In this document: piece by piece, positions 5,851-6,515 of the stretch | How positions within the stretch are numbered: the stretch's first letter is position 1 | Layout: each line of letters starts with the position of its first letter | Assembly: GCA_031289975.1 (NCBI GenBank) | Contig: JAITOM010000157.1 | Location: 1-6,515, forward strand | Reading direction: 5' to 3' | Length of the DNA stretch: 6,515 nucleotides | Source: Methanobrevibacter sp. | GTDB lineage: Archaea > Methanobacteriota > Methanobacteria > Methanobacteriales > Methanobacteriaceae | Translations under genes and position numbers: made by a program | The notes under the pieces: generated by a model | What the model saw: the letters and a program-made list of their open reading frames with translations, nothing else | What the model was told of the DNA's origin: nothing | The model's database searches: none

Positions 5851-6244
5851 AAAAGAGACTTTTACTTATACCATACATTTGAGTGGAAAGTTAAGAGGAT
5901 GTTCCATAATTAAATAAATTATTAAAATCCATATTTTATTAAAATAAGCTTAAAAAACTCTAATTTTTAAAAATAAGAAATTCAAAAATATCTTAAAAAT
6001 AAGCAATTATGAATAAAATAAAAAAAAGATTGGTAAAACATGGAAAATAAAGAGAGTGTCAAAAAATGGCTCCTGAAATTTTTTGGGATGTTTCAAATCC
6101 AGCTGATAAAACTTTATTCTAAATTTTTTACTCATTGTATTGTATGTAGTCAAAAAATAATATTAATATTGTTGGGAATCATAAATTAAACTTACAGAAT
6201 TAAATTATTATCAAAATTGACATGAACGATATTATCATTTTTTT

Positions 6245-6260
6245 TTGGGTCAGGACCCAA
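6245..6260. repeat. GC-richer palindrome
   Basis: TTGGGTC-AG-GACCCAA is a perfect 7-bp inverted repeat with a 2-base centre, preceded on the plus strand by a run of T. It stands out from the AT-rich surroundings. It could be a protein-binding site or the end of a lost element. As a terminator it has the wrong arrangement, because A rather than T follows it on the minus strand. Confidence 0.45.
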
Positions 6261-6278
6261 CATCTTTACACTTTCGAT

Positions 6279-6307
6279 CTTTATCTGCATAAAGTTTGAT
6301 TTTTTTT
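6279..6307 (+). terminator. Hairpin followed by a T tract
   Basis: CTTTAT-CTGC-ATAAAG (6279-6294) is a perfect 6-bp stem with a 4-base loop, and T8 follows at 6300-6307. The form is terminator-like for plus-strand transcription, but no plus-strand gene is evident upstream, so its user is unknown. Confidence 0.35.
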
Positions 6308-6321
6308 AACTATTAAAAGTA

Positions 6322-6340
6322 TATAGTAAAAAAAATTAGT
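6322..6340 (-). terminator. T-tract terminator of the Rpn-like gene
   Basis: The minus strand shows T8 (6328-6335) within ACTAATTTTTTTTACTATA, about 35-45 bases after the stop codon at 6372. Archaeal RNA polymerase stops at such U-rich tracts without needing a hairpin. Confidence 0.5.
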
Positions 6341-6371
6341 TTCTTTAATGGATTGAATTATTTAAAAGGTG

Positions 6372-6515
6372 TTAAGTATTTGAAATTAGATTTTTTAGTT
6401 TTTCAAATGATAATTCAGTTATTTCACTAATCTCCTCCAATGAAAAACCTTTATTTTTTAATTTTAAAGCAAAATTCATTTTTTCTTTTTCAATACCTTT
6501 TTCTTCACCTATTTC
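6372..6515 (-). CDS. C-terminal end of an Rpn/PD-(D/E)XK transposase-family protein (5' end outside window)
   Basis: A frame entering from the right edge runs 47 codons to TAA at 6372-6374. The peptide begins EIGEEKGIEKEKMNFALKLK, a charged helical linker. It continues GFSLEEISEITELSFEKLKNL (residues 23-43), the short helix-turn-helix-like tail usual at the end of Rpn family recombination-promoting nucleases (the 'PD-(D/E)XK nuclease family transposase' group). There the E-x-G-x-E/K linker precedes a 'GxSxEEIxEITGLSxEEI' motif. The catalytic nuclease part lies outside the window, so integrity cannot be judged. Its biochemical role, RecA-independent DNA recombination or cleavage, is known only for a few bacterial relatives. 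The T tract at 6322-6340 probably ends its transcript. Confidence 0.75.
   Translation of the reverse strand, partial: EIGEEKGIEKEKMNFALKLKNKGFSLEEISEITELSFEKLKNLISNT

Larger units (their letters stand above)
5587..6371. other. Intergenic region between cbiH and the Rpn-like gene
   Basis: These 785 bases contain no convincing gene. They hold the cbiH promoter area, a miniature-element-like segment (about 5681-5850), an A/T stretch with several AAAATAAG repeats (about 5940-6005), a GC-richer palindrome (6245-6260), a hairpin with a T tract (6279-6307) and a T-tract terminator for the gene to the right (6322-6340). A block at about 6060-6125 (CAGCTGATAAAACT) vaguely resembles 5760-5773 and may be a decayed copy of the same repeat. 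Confidence 0.65.

Noticed and set aside
6040..6189. A 49-codon plus-strand reading frame starting ATGGAAAATAAAGAG
   Set aside because: It has no clear ribosome site and no recognisable family, and it overlaps a region with weak similarity to the non-coding repeat at 5760. It most likely arises by chance.

Overview
The window is very AT-rich with archaeal-looking signals: purine-rich GGAG-type ribosome sites, TATA-like boxes and T-tract terminators. Together with anaerobic-type cobalamin genes, an AAA-ATPase/PD-(D/E)XK gene of a family common in gut anaerobes, and an Rpn-like nuclease end, this suggests a Methanobacteriales methanogen, most likely Methanobrevibacter. The genus is inferred from content and composition, not from a marker gene.

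Layout. Positions 1-153 (+) hold the last 50 codons of an open frame that looks like the C-terminus of a DDE transposase. Positions 154-563 are non-coding, with a small direct repeat, an AAA-loop hairpin and a duplicated TATA-containing block in front of the next gene. Positions 564-2180 (+) encode a 538-aa AAA-ATPase-like protein with a C-terminal PD-(D/E)XK nuclease domain. It converges, with a 23-bp gap, on a 300-aa two-domain CbiX chelatase (2204-3106, -) that carries a histidine-rich loop. A 921-bp gene-free stretch follows (3107-4027). Its core is about 92% A+T, holds a tandem duplication of about 125-bp period, and is flanked by a 69/69-identical inverted repeat. Then come cbiJ (4028-4804, -, GTG start) and cbiH (4861-5586, -), probably one transcript in the order cbiH-cbiJ. 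Positions 5587-6371 are non-coding and contain a second copy of the repeat family seen next to cbiJ. The last 144 bases (6372-6515, -) are the C-terminal end of an Rpn/PD-(D/E)XK transposase-like protein that continues past the window.

How the genes fit together. CbiX inserts the metal into sirohydrochlorin, CbiH does the C17 methylation and ring contraction, and CbiJ reduces cobalt-precorrin-6A. These are three steps of the cobalt-early (anaerobic) corrin pathway, and CbiX may also serve nickel insertion for F430. The other genes are accessory: a transposase remnant, an AAA/nuclease gene of unknown role and an Rpn-like nuclease.

The most unusual content is non-coding. Small sequences bounded by inverted CACTGTA-like ends occupy both sides of cbiHJ. 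One of them shares a perfect 69-bp inverted repeat with a site upstream of cbiX. They look like miniature, non-autonomous mobile elements, but no autonomous partner is visible here.
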